Source of the DNA: CAYLWW01 sp964387585
GTDB taxonomy: Bacteria; Pseudomonadota; Alphaproteobacteria; Rickettsiales; Midichloriaceae
DNA: 43,469 bases
Assembly (NCBI GenBank): GCA_964387585.1
Contig: CAYLWW010000002.1
Span: 1-43,469, forward strand
Direction: 5' to 3'
Under the pieces are notes generated by a model. The model was given only the letters and a program-made list of their open reading frames with translations, was not told the origin of the DNA and made no database searches. Position 1 is the stretch's first letter. Each line of letters starts with the position of its first letter. Both the position numbers and the translations under genes were made by a program. This document shows positions 26,415 through 33,704 of this stretch, piece after piece.

Positions 26415-26620
26415 ATTTATCATTATTGTTAACATTTCACTTAGTCCCATCTTACCATGCCTATCTCTAATCATATCACCAGAAGGCAGTAGCTTCTTAC
26501 TCTTATATTTTTCGTATAACTTACAAAAATCATCTATTATAACAAAATAATTCTGTGATATCTTTCTTCATGTTGAGTTATTTATTCATTCTTTATAAAA
26601 CTCTTTTTAACTCAACATTA
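26415..26620 (-). pseudogene. IS982-like transposase N-terminal remnant
   Basis: The minus strand from the ATG at 26571 encodes MKKDITELF. After a one-base shift it continues as IIDDFCKLYEKYKSKKLLPSG and ends in RDRHGKMGLSEMLTIMIN with a stop near 26413. The ITELF...IDDFCK front and the SEMLTI block are what I recall from the N-terminus of IS982-family transposases. The catalytic DDE part is missing. An 11-bp inverted pair (26570-26580 / 26608-26618) overlaps the start. The element is dead. The family assignment rests on this short stretch only. Confidence 0.45.
26570..26618. repeat. 11-bp inverted repeat at the front of the IS remnant
   Basis: ATGTTGAGTTA (26570-26580) and its exact complement (26608-26618) are separated by 27 bases. 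It may be part of an insertion-sequence end or the attenuating hairpin that often precedes transposase genes. Confidence 0.45.
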
Positions 26621-26723
26621 TATTCTAGATAACCTTTCCTTATCACGAACTGGTGGTAAACTGCATAACCAGCAAGGATTTGGATAATAATTGAGAGCAT
26701 TTTATTTTATATTTTAAAATTCT

Positions 26724-26780
26724 ATAAATAATGAAGTTTTTAGTTTTTTCTCACTTAAGCGATGATGATATCAAAATATT
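26724..26780. repeat. 57-base exact direct repeat, copy 1 (partner 27898-27954)
   Basis: This block downstream of the 30-residue-repeat gene is identical over 57 bases to 27898-27954. Similarity continues, with divergence, into the 3' coding end of the gene and its pseudogene partner. It marks a tandem gene duplication. Confidence 0.8.
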
Positions 26781-26871
26781 GAGCTAAATTAATATATAAA
26801 ATAATTAAGTTATTAATGAAATATTAATAACTATTTGAATAAAAATAAAAAAATCAAATAATGAAAACTAA

Positions 26872-27873
26872 TTATAAATACAATACATCATATTCTGATA
26901 GATTGCCTAATTTACTACATGATAAACAATTTTCAATATCATTCTCGTAACAAATATCAGCGTAATTAAACCCTTTATCCTCACATATAAGATTCTTATC
27001 TAATGATATTTCATTGTACTCAGATTCCTTTTTTCCTGTTGAATCTTTAGAGGCAAATAACTCTTTTTCAACTATCAATTTTAGTACTGAGTCTTTTAAT
27101 TTAGAAAAATCAGCACCAACTTCAAATAATGGCTTGATACTTTCAGTAATCCTTTGAATAATACTGCTCACAAATTTTCCAATATTAGAAAAATCTGTAC
27201 CAGCTTCATATAATGCCTTGATGGCATAAATATTTGAGTGAGTAATAATATATACAATATGATTCTTATCTAGTTTAGAAAAATCAGCGCCAACTTCAGA
27301 TAATGGCTTGATACTTTCAATTCCTAATCTATCAATGATGGAGAAAATACCCCAATCATCTAGTTTAGAAAAATTAGCACCAACCTTAAACAAAGCTTGG
27401 ATAGCATCAATTCCTAATTTATTAACAATGCTTGAAATATTATATTTACCTAATTTAGAAAAATCAGCGCCAACTTCAGATAATAGCTTGATACTTTCAA
27501 TTCCTAATTTATCAATGATGGAGAAAATACTCCAATCATCTAGTTTAGAAAAATCAGTACTAATATCATATAATGGCTTGATACTTTCAATTCCTAATTT
27601 ATTAATAATTTCTTCAATATCATTTACATCTAATTTAGAAAAATCAGCACCAACATCAGAAAATATCTTGATACTTTCAATTCCTAATTTTAAAATCATG
27701 GAGATAATAGTATAAAAATGAAATTTAGAAAAATCTGTTCCAGCTTTAAATAATGGAGTGATTGCACAGATACCTAATTTTAAAATTATATCTTCAATAT
27801 CGCTATGACTATAATTATAACGTAATTTTAAAGGGCCATTATTAAGTCTACTACAATTGCAATCTACTAACAT
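26872..27873 (-). CDS. 30-residue-repeat (ankyrin-like) protein
   Basis: A 333-residue protein made mainly of eight tandem helical repeats at residues 33-270. Six are exactly 30 residues and the last two are 29. The consensus is LGIESIKPLxEVGADFSKLD followed by xxxIxxIIxK. The LGIESIKPLxEVGADFSK half closely parallels the second helix and loop of ankyrin repeats (GHxEIVKLLLExGADVN). The TPLHxAA front helix is replaced by an IFSIIDK-type helix, and each unit is 3 residues shorter than the ankyrin norm. A half-repeat precedes the array. The C-terminal ~60 residues are non-repetitive with a CYENDIENCLSCSKLG cysteine cluster. It has no signal peptide. An effector role is plausible for Rickettsiales but inferred. 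The opposite frame at 27308-27715 is a shadow of the repeats. Confidence 0.7.
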   Translation of the reverse strand: MLVDCNCSRLNNGPLKLRYNYSHSDIEDIILKLGICAITPLFKAGTDFSKFHFYTIISMILKLGIESIKIFSDVGADFSKLDVNDIEEIINKLGIESIKPLYDISTDFSKLDDWSIFSIIDKLGIESIKLLSEVGADFSKLGKYNISSIVNKLGIDAIQALFKVGANFSKLDDWGIFSIIDRLGIESIKPLSEVGADFSKLDKNHIVYIITHSNIYAIKALYEAGTDFSNIGKFVSSIIQRITESIKPLFEVGADFSKLKDSVLKLIVEKELFASKDSTGKKESEYNEISLDKNLICEDKGFNYADICYENDIENCLSCSKLGNLSEYDVLYL

Positions 27874-27897
27874 TTATATTTCTTTATATAAAAATTG

Positions 27898-28277
27898 ATA
27901 AATAATGAAGTTTTTAGTTTTTTCTCACTTAAGCGATGATGATATCAAAATATTTAGCCAAAGCAATATATAAAAATAATTAAGTTATTAAGGAAATATT
28001 GAGAAATATTAATAAGTATTTGAATAAAAACGAAGAAATAAGTAATAATTGATTCTAAATATGATTTACAGATGAATTTCCTAATTTACTACATGATAAA
28101 CAATTTTCAATATCATTTACATAATAAATATCATGGTAATTCAACCTTTTATTTTCAAATAAATGGCTTTTATCTAATGATATTTAATTGTATTCAGATA
28201 CCTTTTCTCCAGCAGAAAATGATAACTTCTTAGAAACAAAGAGATAATAGTATAAGAATGAAATTTAGAAAAATTTA
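27898..28277 (-). pseudogene. Collapsed paralogue of the 30-residue-repeat gene
   Basis: The 57-base block at 27898-27954 equals that at 26724-26780. The decayed reading frame ends at 28055 and gives SEYN-stop-ISLDKS...YYVNDIENCLSCSKLGNSS, clearly parallel to the tail of the intact gene. Upstream, 28240-28277 matches only the front repeat of the intact array (FSKFH-YTIIS). The copy has therefore lost nearly the whole repeat array, most simply by recombination between repeats, and carries an in-frame stop. Its 5' end is cut by the IS481 remnant. Confidence 0.75.
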
Positions 28278-28281
28278 TAAG

Positions 28282-28851
28282 CCATTAATTAAGGATGCAG
28301 ATGCCTCTTTAGCTCATCATGAGATGTATAATAGAAAGTGTTAACAGTTGCTTCTTTCAATGTTCTATTCATTCGCTCTACCTGACCATTTGTGCAAGGA
28401 TGTTTGATCTGGGTCTTTCTATGCTCTATCTGATTCTCATTGCAAACAAGCTCAAAGATATGTGTAAAAGGATTCTTTTGATCAAAAGAAATAGATGATT
28501 CTCTTTTAGGCAACACAGGGCAATCATGCCGTTTTAAACATCTATAAGACTTGATCTGCTCAAATGAGGTATAGTTTCTTGTAAGCTATAAAGTACATCA
28601 TCCAAAGGTAGTTCTGTCATCTTACGAAATGCAACTATTGCTTCTTCTTCAGCTTCAGAAAGTACAGTAGATTTGGTCTTTTTAGGCTCCATAGGAAGAT
28701 TTTTATATCTTCTCATTTCTTCCATTTGATAATGGTTTTAAGGGTTAACATTAAACCTTATAGCTGCTTTTGCTATGCTCTCTTTACTATCACGTATTTC
28801 TCTACGCACCGCCGCCGTTGTTCTGGCATTTGCATGTAATATTTGTTCCAT
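28282..28851 (-). pseudogene. IS481-family transposase remnant with internal deletion
   Basis: Starting at the ATG at 28851, the minus strand encodes MEQILHANARTTAAVRREIR and SIAKAAIRFNVNP. A frameshift follows in the helix-turn-helix region (KTIIKWKK), and then STVLSEAEEEAIVAFRKMTE with LPLDDVLYSLQETIPHLSRSS. A second frameshift near 28530 restores CLKRH. It then jumps directly to FELVCNENQIEHRKTQIKHP followed by the rve-core signature TNGQVERMNRTLKEAT and DELKRHL, then a stop. Roughly 80 codons holding the first catalytic Asp residues are missing. DNA at 28852-28915 contains CCGGAGAATTATGGTG-like sequence that may be the element end. Confidence 0.85.
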
Positions 28852-28856
28852 AAGCT

Positions 28857-29152
28857 TTTTCTCCATGTATCATCATATACACCATAATTCTCCGGGATCA
28901 AACACCAATTTGGTGCTAATATGAAGAGATGGATTGAATGCAATATACTAAATTTTAATGCAATATTCGACGCTATCTCCTCCTTCTTTAAAATCCCTAA
29001 TTCAATCTAAAATACTATATAATATTTTCTGCTTTTTTATCAGTAAATTTTTTTAGCTCAGCTTCTGTTTTTGCAAATAATCATTTTAATAGTGCTCTTA
29101 CCAATGTATACAAATTTTTTTGTGAAAACGCTAGCTTTTATGTGGCAATGGC
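28857..29152. other. Gene-free stretch with a decayed coding tail
   Basis: Probable IS481 end followed by AT-rich DNA. On the minus strand, ending at 29015, there is a short open run encoding LFAKTEAELKKFTDKKAENI preceded by an in-frame stop. This looks like the C-terminus of a dead gene of unknown family. Nothing else is recognised. Confidence 0.3.
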
Positions 29153-29266
29153 TTATAGTTCACTTACATGTAAATATATCTTTGAAACTCCAATATTTGT
29201 GTTGTCAAATTTTGGGACTCGCTGACGCTCACCTATTAATATAGGCTTTCTAAGCTCACTGCTCAT
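29153..29266 (-). CDS. 37-residue ORF of the dispersed element, copy B
   Basis: An ATG frame encodes MSSELRKPILIGERQRVPKF then DNTNIGVSKIYLHVSEL. An AAGGAG Shine-Dalgarno lies about 14 bases upstream. The core GERQ..xKFDN....V.K is shared with the 37-codon ORF at 43325-43438, and the same reading frame core (TAKFDNANVEVSKVY) survives in the broken copy at 20130-20240. Conservation of peptide over DNA hints that it is, or was, translated. The function is unknown. It could be the tail of a transposon-borne protein. Confidence 0.4.
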   Translation of the reverse strand: MSSELRKPILIGERQRVPKFDNTNIGVSKIYLHVSEL

Positions 29267-29300
29267 TTTAATTGTTGAAGTCTCCTTGGTATACCAACTC
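29153..29300 (-). repeat. Dispersed element, copy B
   Basis: On the minus strand it runs from GTATACCAAGGAGACTTC (about 29295 downward) through GGTGAGCGTCAG and AAATTTGACAACACAAAT to a TATATTTACATG end. It matches copy A along its full length, including the TATACCAA front end, and copy C from the ORF onward. Confidence 0.6.
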
Positions 29301-29348
29301 AATTTGCTATAAAGCAAGATGTTTATTTCAAAACTTGTAAATTTTACA

Positions 29349-29399
29349 ATGCAGTCAACTTAACTTTTTTGAACTATAAAAAAGTTAAGTTGACTGCAT
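29349..29399. repeat. Perfect 22-bp inverted repeat
   Basis: The arms run 29349-29370 and 29378-29399, are exactly complementary, and are separated by the 7-base loop GAACTAT. The arm carries ATGCAGTCAACTTAAC then T6. It is by far the strongest inverted repeat in the window. It lies between the decayed island and dnaE and could be a bidirectional terminator, a mobile palindrome or the fused ends of a lost insertion sequence. TTTTTGTTTT follows on the plus side. Confidence 0.8.
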
Positions 29400-29578
29400 C
29401 TCTTTTTGTTTTATAGTTTGTTGTAGAAAATTTCGGCTTTTTTTGTATTTATATCTTATCTAATAAAACTATATATTCTTATATTAGTTGTTAGAGAGTA
29501 TAATTTTATTATGCTTTATTCCGTGATTTTAATTATGGAATAACTAGCTAAACTGTATTTAAAGGAATGTAGAATTCG
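29400..29578 (+). promoter_or_regulatory. dnaE upstream region
   Basis: 179 bases between the inverted repeat and dnaE. An AAAGGA Shine-Dalgarno lies at about 29560-29565, 14 bases before the ATG. TATA-like runs (TATAATTTTATTATG near 29500) may hold the promoter, but none stands out. Confidence 0.4.
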
Positions 29579-32500
29579 ATGAGTGATTTTATACATTTAA
29601 GAGTGTACTCTGATTATTCTCTAGGTCAAAGTAATATAAAAATAGATAATTTAGTCAAGCACTCTGTTAATATTAGAATGCCTGCTTTAGGTTTGACTGA
29701 TAATTCTAATTTATTTGGTTCTTTGGAGTTTTCGCTAGCTTGTGCTAAAAATGGTATTCAGCCTATAATTGGTTGTATAGTTAAAGTAGAATATAATAGC
29801 GATAAAGATAGTTTATGTAGTTTAAGCTTAGTTGATAAAAAGAAAAAAGAGACAGCTGAATTATTAATTATTGCTAAAAATTATGTAGGATATCGTAATT
29901 TAATAAAGCTAATAAGTGACTTATATATCAAAAATAATTATAGTAATATTATAAGTTTAAAGCAGTTAGTTGATAGTCACGAGGGTTTAATTGTTTTATG
30001 TGGTAAAGAAAGCCCTATAGGTCAACTGATAACGCGTAATAAATTGACAGAAGCAAGATTGCTTCTAAGTGAGCTAAAGAAGGTTTTTGCTGATGATTTA
30101 TTTATAGAATTGATTCGTTATAATGATAATAGGCATCAATACCTTGAGCATTATTTTATAGAATTAGCATATGAGTATAACATTCCTTTGGTTGCCACCA
30201 ATCCAGTAGCTTATCTTACTCCAGCTATGCATGAGTCTCATGATGCATTATTATGCATAGCTAATAACAGATATTTAGCTCAAGATGATAGGATCTCCTC
30301 TAATCCTGAGCATTACTTTAAGTCAATTGCTGAAATGAAGCAACTTTTTGCTGATTTACCTGAGGCTATAGATAACACTTTATTAGTTGCTAAAAAGTGT
30401 AGTTTTATGCCAGAAGAGAGTAAGCCATTATTGCCTAAGTTTTCTTTGGATAGCAATGAAGATGAGTTACTTGAAAATGATGCTTATACAGGGCTTAAAA
30501 ATAGAATTTCTAATTTATTATATCCTATTAATGAAGACCAGTATTTTGAGCGTTTAAAGTTTGAGTTAGAAGTAATTAAAGGGATGGGATTTTCTGGTTA
30601 TTTCCTTATAGTTGCTGATTTTATTAATTGGAGTAAAGAAAATGGTATATCTGTTGGTCCAGGTAGGGGCTCAGGGGTTGGTTCTATAGTTGCTTGGGCG
30701 CTAAAAATTACGGAATTAGATCCTATACACTTCGGGTTATTATTTGAGCGCTTTCTTAATCCTGAAAGAGTTTCAATGCCTGATTTTGATATAGATTTTT
30801 GTCAAATAAGGAGAGATGAAGTTATTCAATATGTTCGTAATAAGTACGGTGAGGATAGAGTAGCGCAGATTATTACTTTTGGTAAATTGCAAGCTCGTGC
30901 TGTGCTTAGGGATGTAGGTAGGGTTTTACAAATGCCTTATAGCGTTGTAGATAAAATATGTAAAATGGTACCTAATAATCCTGCACATCCTATCACTTTA
31001 CGAGAAGCTATCGATATTGATAAAGAATTACGATATTTACGTGATACTGATCCTGATATAGAAAAATTGTTACGTATTAGCTTGCAGCTTGAAGGTATTC
31101 ATCGTCATGCTTCTACCCATGCTGCAGGTGTAGTTATAGCTGACCGTCCTATAGTGGAATTGGTTCCATTATATCAAGATATTAATTCTAGCATGCCAGC
31201 TGTACAGTATACAATGAAGTATGCTGAAGCAGCAGGTTTAATGAAATTTGATTTTTTAGGTCTAAAAACTTTAACTGTTATAGCTCAAGCTCTTAATCTG
31301 GTAGAAGAGCGTTATAAATTTCGTTTAGAGTTAAGTTCTATTCCGTTAGATGATAAAAAGACCTATACTATGCTTAGTAAGGGACATACAACGGGAGTTT
31401 TTCAGTTTGAAGGAGTAGGAATGAGAGAGGCTATAAAGAATTTAAAGCCTGATTGTATTAACGATCTTATAGCCTTAGCCTCTTTATATCGTCCTGGACC
31501 TATGGATAATATTCCTCATTATATAAATCGTAAACATGGTTTAGAAAAAATTGATTATATCCATCCTAGTCTTACTGAGGTTTTAAAGGAGACTTATGGT
31601 ATAATAGTGTATCAAGAGCAAGTTATGCAGATTGCTCAAACTTTAGCTAATTATAGTTTGGGAGAGGCTGATCTGTTAAGGCGTGCGATGGGTAAAAAAA
31701 ATAAGAAGGAAATGGATGTTCAAAGAGCTAAGTTTATTGATCAAGCTATAGCTAATGGCATTGATGAAGAGCAAGCAAATGTTATTTTTAATTTGGTAGA
31801 TAAATTCGCAAGTTATGGTTTTAATAAGTCACATGCTGCTGCTTATGCAATAATTTCCTACCATACTGCTTATCTTAAAGCTAACTATACTACTGAATAT
31901 TTAGTTGCTTTGATTAATTTGGATATTGATGATTCGGATAAATTATATCTTTTTTGTCTTGAGGCAAAACGTTTCAATATAAAAATATTGAAACCTTGTA
32001 TTAATTCTTCAGATATTTATTTTAAAATCGTTGATGAATTGGAATTGAAAAATGAAATACCAGATATTGAAGATAATCTGAAAGGCATAAGATTTGGTTT
32101 AGCTGGTATTAAAAGCGCGGGGCTAAAATTATTGAGTGCTATTGTTAATGAGAGAGAGAAAAATGGAAAATTTTGCGATATTTTTGACTTTATAAGCCGC
32201 TGTTTTAAGCTAGGTCTCAATAGAAGGTTACTTGAGATTTTAGCTAAAGCTGGGGCAATGGATTCGATTATGCCAGCTGAGCAAGTTTTACAAAATTTAG
32301 ATATATTACTTAAACATGCTAGTGGGTTAGTAAACTTTTCAGCAGATAAGCAAATTAGTTTGTTTTCTTCTAATGTAACTAATAATGTAAAATTATTAGA
32401 AGCAGAAAATTCGTCATTTGAAGAAAGAGTTGCTTTCGAGTATGAGGCCCTAGGTTTTTACTTAACCGAACATCCGTTAACTCCTTATGCTAAAAAATTA

Positions 32501-33055
32501 AAGATTAAACAAGTCATTAGCAGTAATGCAATAGAAAAAATCACCCATAAAGATGGCATATCTATAAATATAGCGGGAGTAATAATATCGAAAAAAATAC
32601 GTTCTAGTAAGGGGAGAGGGGGGAAATTTGCTTTTATTAGGTTATCTGATCAAGATGGTATAATTGATATATCATTATTCAATGAAGATTTATTATACAG
32701 GCACTCTGATTTACTACAAGAGGGAAGGTTGATTTTTTGTAATATTACTGCTAAGAGAGATGATAGTGGATTACGTTTGATTGTAGAGAGTTTGAGTAGC
32801 GTTGAAGAAGCGGTAGCTGAAATAAGAAGCCATTATAATTTATTGCTCTATAATAAGGAAGCAATACCGTTAATCAAATCTTTATTAGATAATAGTATTG
32901 AAAATAAAAGTAACATGATAAAGTATTTATCATTGGTAGCGTTAATTCCTGATAAGGGGAAAGTTTGCTTTAAGTTAACGCTTAATAATCCAGTAGAAGA
33001 GAAAAAACTATTAACTCTTCATGCTCCAGGAATTCTAGAAGTTATAGAGATATAA
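29579..33055 (+). CDS. dnaE: DNA polymerase III alpha subunit
   Basis: Catalytic subunit of the replicative polymerase. At 1158 residues it is full length and close to E. coli DnaE (1160). Domain order: PHP domain (about 1-280, starting FIHLRVYSDYSLGQS), then the polymerase palm with PGRGSGVGSIVAWALKI and the catalytic acidic block RVSMPDFDIDFC (about residue 400). QIITFGKLQARAVLRDVGRV, the helical fingers with ASLYRPGPMDNIPHYINRKH, KSHAAAYAIISYHTAYLK, and the C-terminal OB-fold region (INIAGVIISKKIRSSKGR) follow. In the PHP domain the first motif reads RVYSDYS where active nucleases have HTH-type His residues, so proofreading by PHP is unlikely. Confidence 0.97.
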   Translation: MSDFIHLRVYSDYSLGQSNIKIDNLVKHSVNIRMPALGLTDNSNLFGSLEFSLACAKNGIQPIIGCIVKVEYNSDKDSLCSLSLVDKKKKETAELLIIAKNYVGYRNLIKLISDLYIKNNYSNIISLKQLVDSHEGLIVLCGKESPIGQLITRNKLTEARLLLSELKKVFADDLFIELIRYNDNRHQYLEHYFIELAYEYNIPLVATNPVAYLTPAMHESHDALLCIANNRYLAQDDRISSNPEHYFKSIAEMKQLFADLPEAIDNTLLVAKKCSFMPEESKPLLPKFSLDSNEDELLENDAYTGLKNRISNLLYPINEDQYFERLKFELEVIKGMGFSGYFLIVADFINWSKENGISVGPGRGSGVGSIVAWALKITELDPIHFGLLFERFLNPERVSMPDFDIDFCQIRRDEVIQYVRNKYGEDRVAQIITFGKLQARAVLRDVGRVLQMPYSVVDKICKMVPNNPAHPITLREAIDIDKELRYLRDTDPDIEKLLRISLQLEGIHRHASTHAAGVVIADRPIVELVPLYQDINSSMPAVQYTMKYAEAAGLMKFDFLGLKTLTVIAQALNLVEERYKFRLELSSIPLDDKKTYTMLSKGHTTGVFQFEGVGMREAIKNLKPDCINDLIALASLYRPGPMDNIPHYINRKHGLEKIDYIHPSLTEVLKETYGIIVYQEQVMQIAQTLANYSLGEADLLRRAMGKKNKKEMDVQRAKFIDQAIANGIDEEQANVIFNLVDKFASYGFNKSHAAAYAIISYHTAYLKANYTTEYLVALINLDIDDSDKLYLFCLEAKRFNIKILKPCINSSDIYFKIVDELELKNEIPDIEDNLKGIRFGLAGIKSAGLKLLSAIVNEREKNGKFCDIFDFISRCFKLGLNRRLLEILAKAGAMDSIMPAEQVLQNLDILLKHASGLVNFSADKQISLFSSNVTNNVKLLEAENSSFEERVAFEYEALGFYLTEHPLTPYAKKLKIKQVISSNAIEKITHKDGISINIAGVIISKKIRSSKGRGGKFAFIRLSDQDGIIDISLFNEDLLYRHSDLLQEGRLIFCNITAKRDDSGLRLIVESLSSVEEAVAEIRSHYNLLLYNKEAIPLIKSLLDNSIENKSNMIKYLSLVALIPDKGKVCFKLTLNNPVEEKKLLTLHAPGILEVIEI

Positions 33056-33068
33056 TGTTATATCTCTA
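33045..33068 (+). terminator. Hairpin overlapping the dnaE stop codon
   Basis: An 11-bp stem (TAGAGATATAA / TTATATCTCTA) with a minimal 2-base centre spans the dnaE TAA and is followed by TTTTATCTTTTT. It is a plausible intrinsic terminator or attenuator before the next gene, which starts 62 bases later. Confidence 0.55.
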
Positions 33069-33129
33069 GGATTTTATCTTTTTCAATCTTTGTGAGTTTT
33101 AAGTATTAATGAAAAGCTTTTAAACATAT

Positions 33130-33684
33130 ATGCGTTTATTTTCTTATTTTATCTTTTTCATTTCAATTATGATATTTTGCGTAGTAATTAATAGGGCGTA
33201 TTTTTATACTATTAAGCCTTTTGATATCAATAATATACCTTTAATAAAACAGAAATCTCCCTGTATAAGTCTTCTTCCCGAAGATCCAGGAGGTTTTATA
33301 GTTCCTAATCAAAATAAAGTTATCTACCAGGATATTGAGTTAAGTAAAACTGATAAAGTAGACTTAACTAAAAAGAGTAAGGAGAAAAATTATCAAGTTA
33401 ACAACATTGTTAGTAAAGATGAGTTGGGTGGTAGTAATAAGGATAATTTAAATGAACATAATTCTCTTAAAGCCACTAAGAAAAGTTTATATGAAGAAGT
33501 ATTAGAAATAATTAAGGAAAAACAAAAATCTGCTAATGAGCTTAATATTGATAAAGGTGATAGTTTAGTGAATGGTGCTAATGTTTTTCCATCAAATGGC
33601 AATGTTCAAAACAATTTAAAGCATCAGGGAACCAAAATTGATAGTTCTAGCGATTATGATGATATATTTGACGTTATAAATTGA
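33130..33684 (+). CDS. Single-pass membrane protein related to alphaproteobacterial SPOR proteins but lacking the SPOR domain
   Basis: A 184-residue protein with one N-terminal membrane helix (about 5-25). It is followed by KPFDINNIPLIKQKSPCISL and the block LPEDPGGFIVPNQNKVIYQD. In alphaproteobacteria, that P-x-x-PGG-x-x-VPNQ(D/N)K-x-(V/I)Y block lies between the membrane helix and the C-terminal peptidoglycan-binding SPOR domain. Here the rest is a Lys/Asn/Ser-rich low-complexity tail ending YDDIFDVIN, with no SPOR fold. The stop is clean and recD2 begins 20 bases later. It is either a truncated relic or a shortened functional form. The family link is my recollection of the motif. Confidence 0.6.
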   Translation: MRLFSYFIFFISIMIFCVVINRAYFYTIKPFDINNIPLIKQKSPCISLLPEDPGGFIVPNQNKVIYQDIELSKTDKVDLTKKSKEKNYQVNNIVSKDELGGSNKDNLNEHNSLKATKKSLYEEVLEIIKEKQKSANELNIDKGDSLVNGANVFPSNGNVQNNLKHQGTKIDSSSDYDDIFDVIN

Positions 33685-33704
33685 TATAATTTAATTATAA
33701 ATTA

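Noticed and set aside
27308..27715. Plus-strand open frame of 135 codons opposite the repeat protein
   Set aside because: It exists only because the opposite strand repeats every 90 bases, so stops are absent periodically; its product is a translation of the antisense of the repeats.
27060..27800. Regular ~90-base repeats that could look like a CRISPR array or satellite DNA
   Set aside because: The period is 90 bases, matches whole codons and encodes one continuous repeat protein; there are no short identical repeats with unique spacers and no cas genes.
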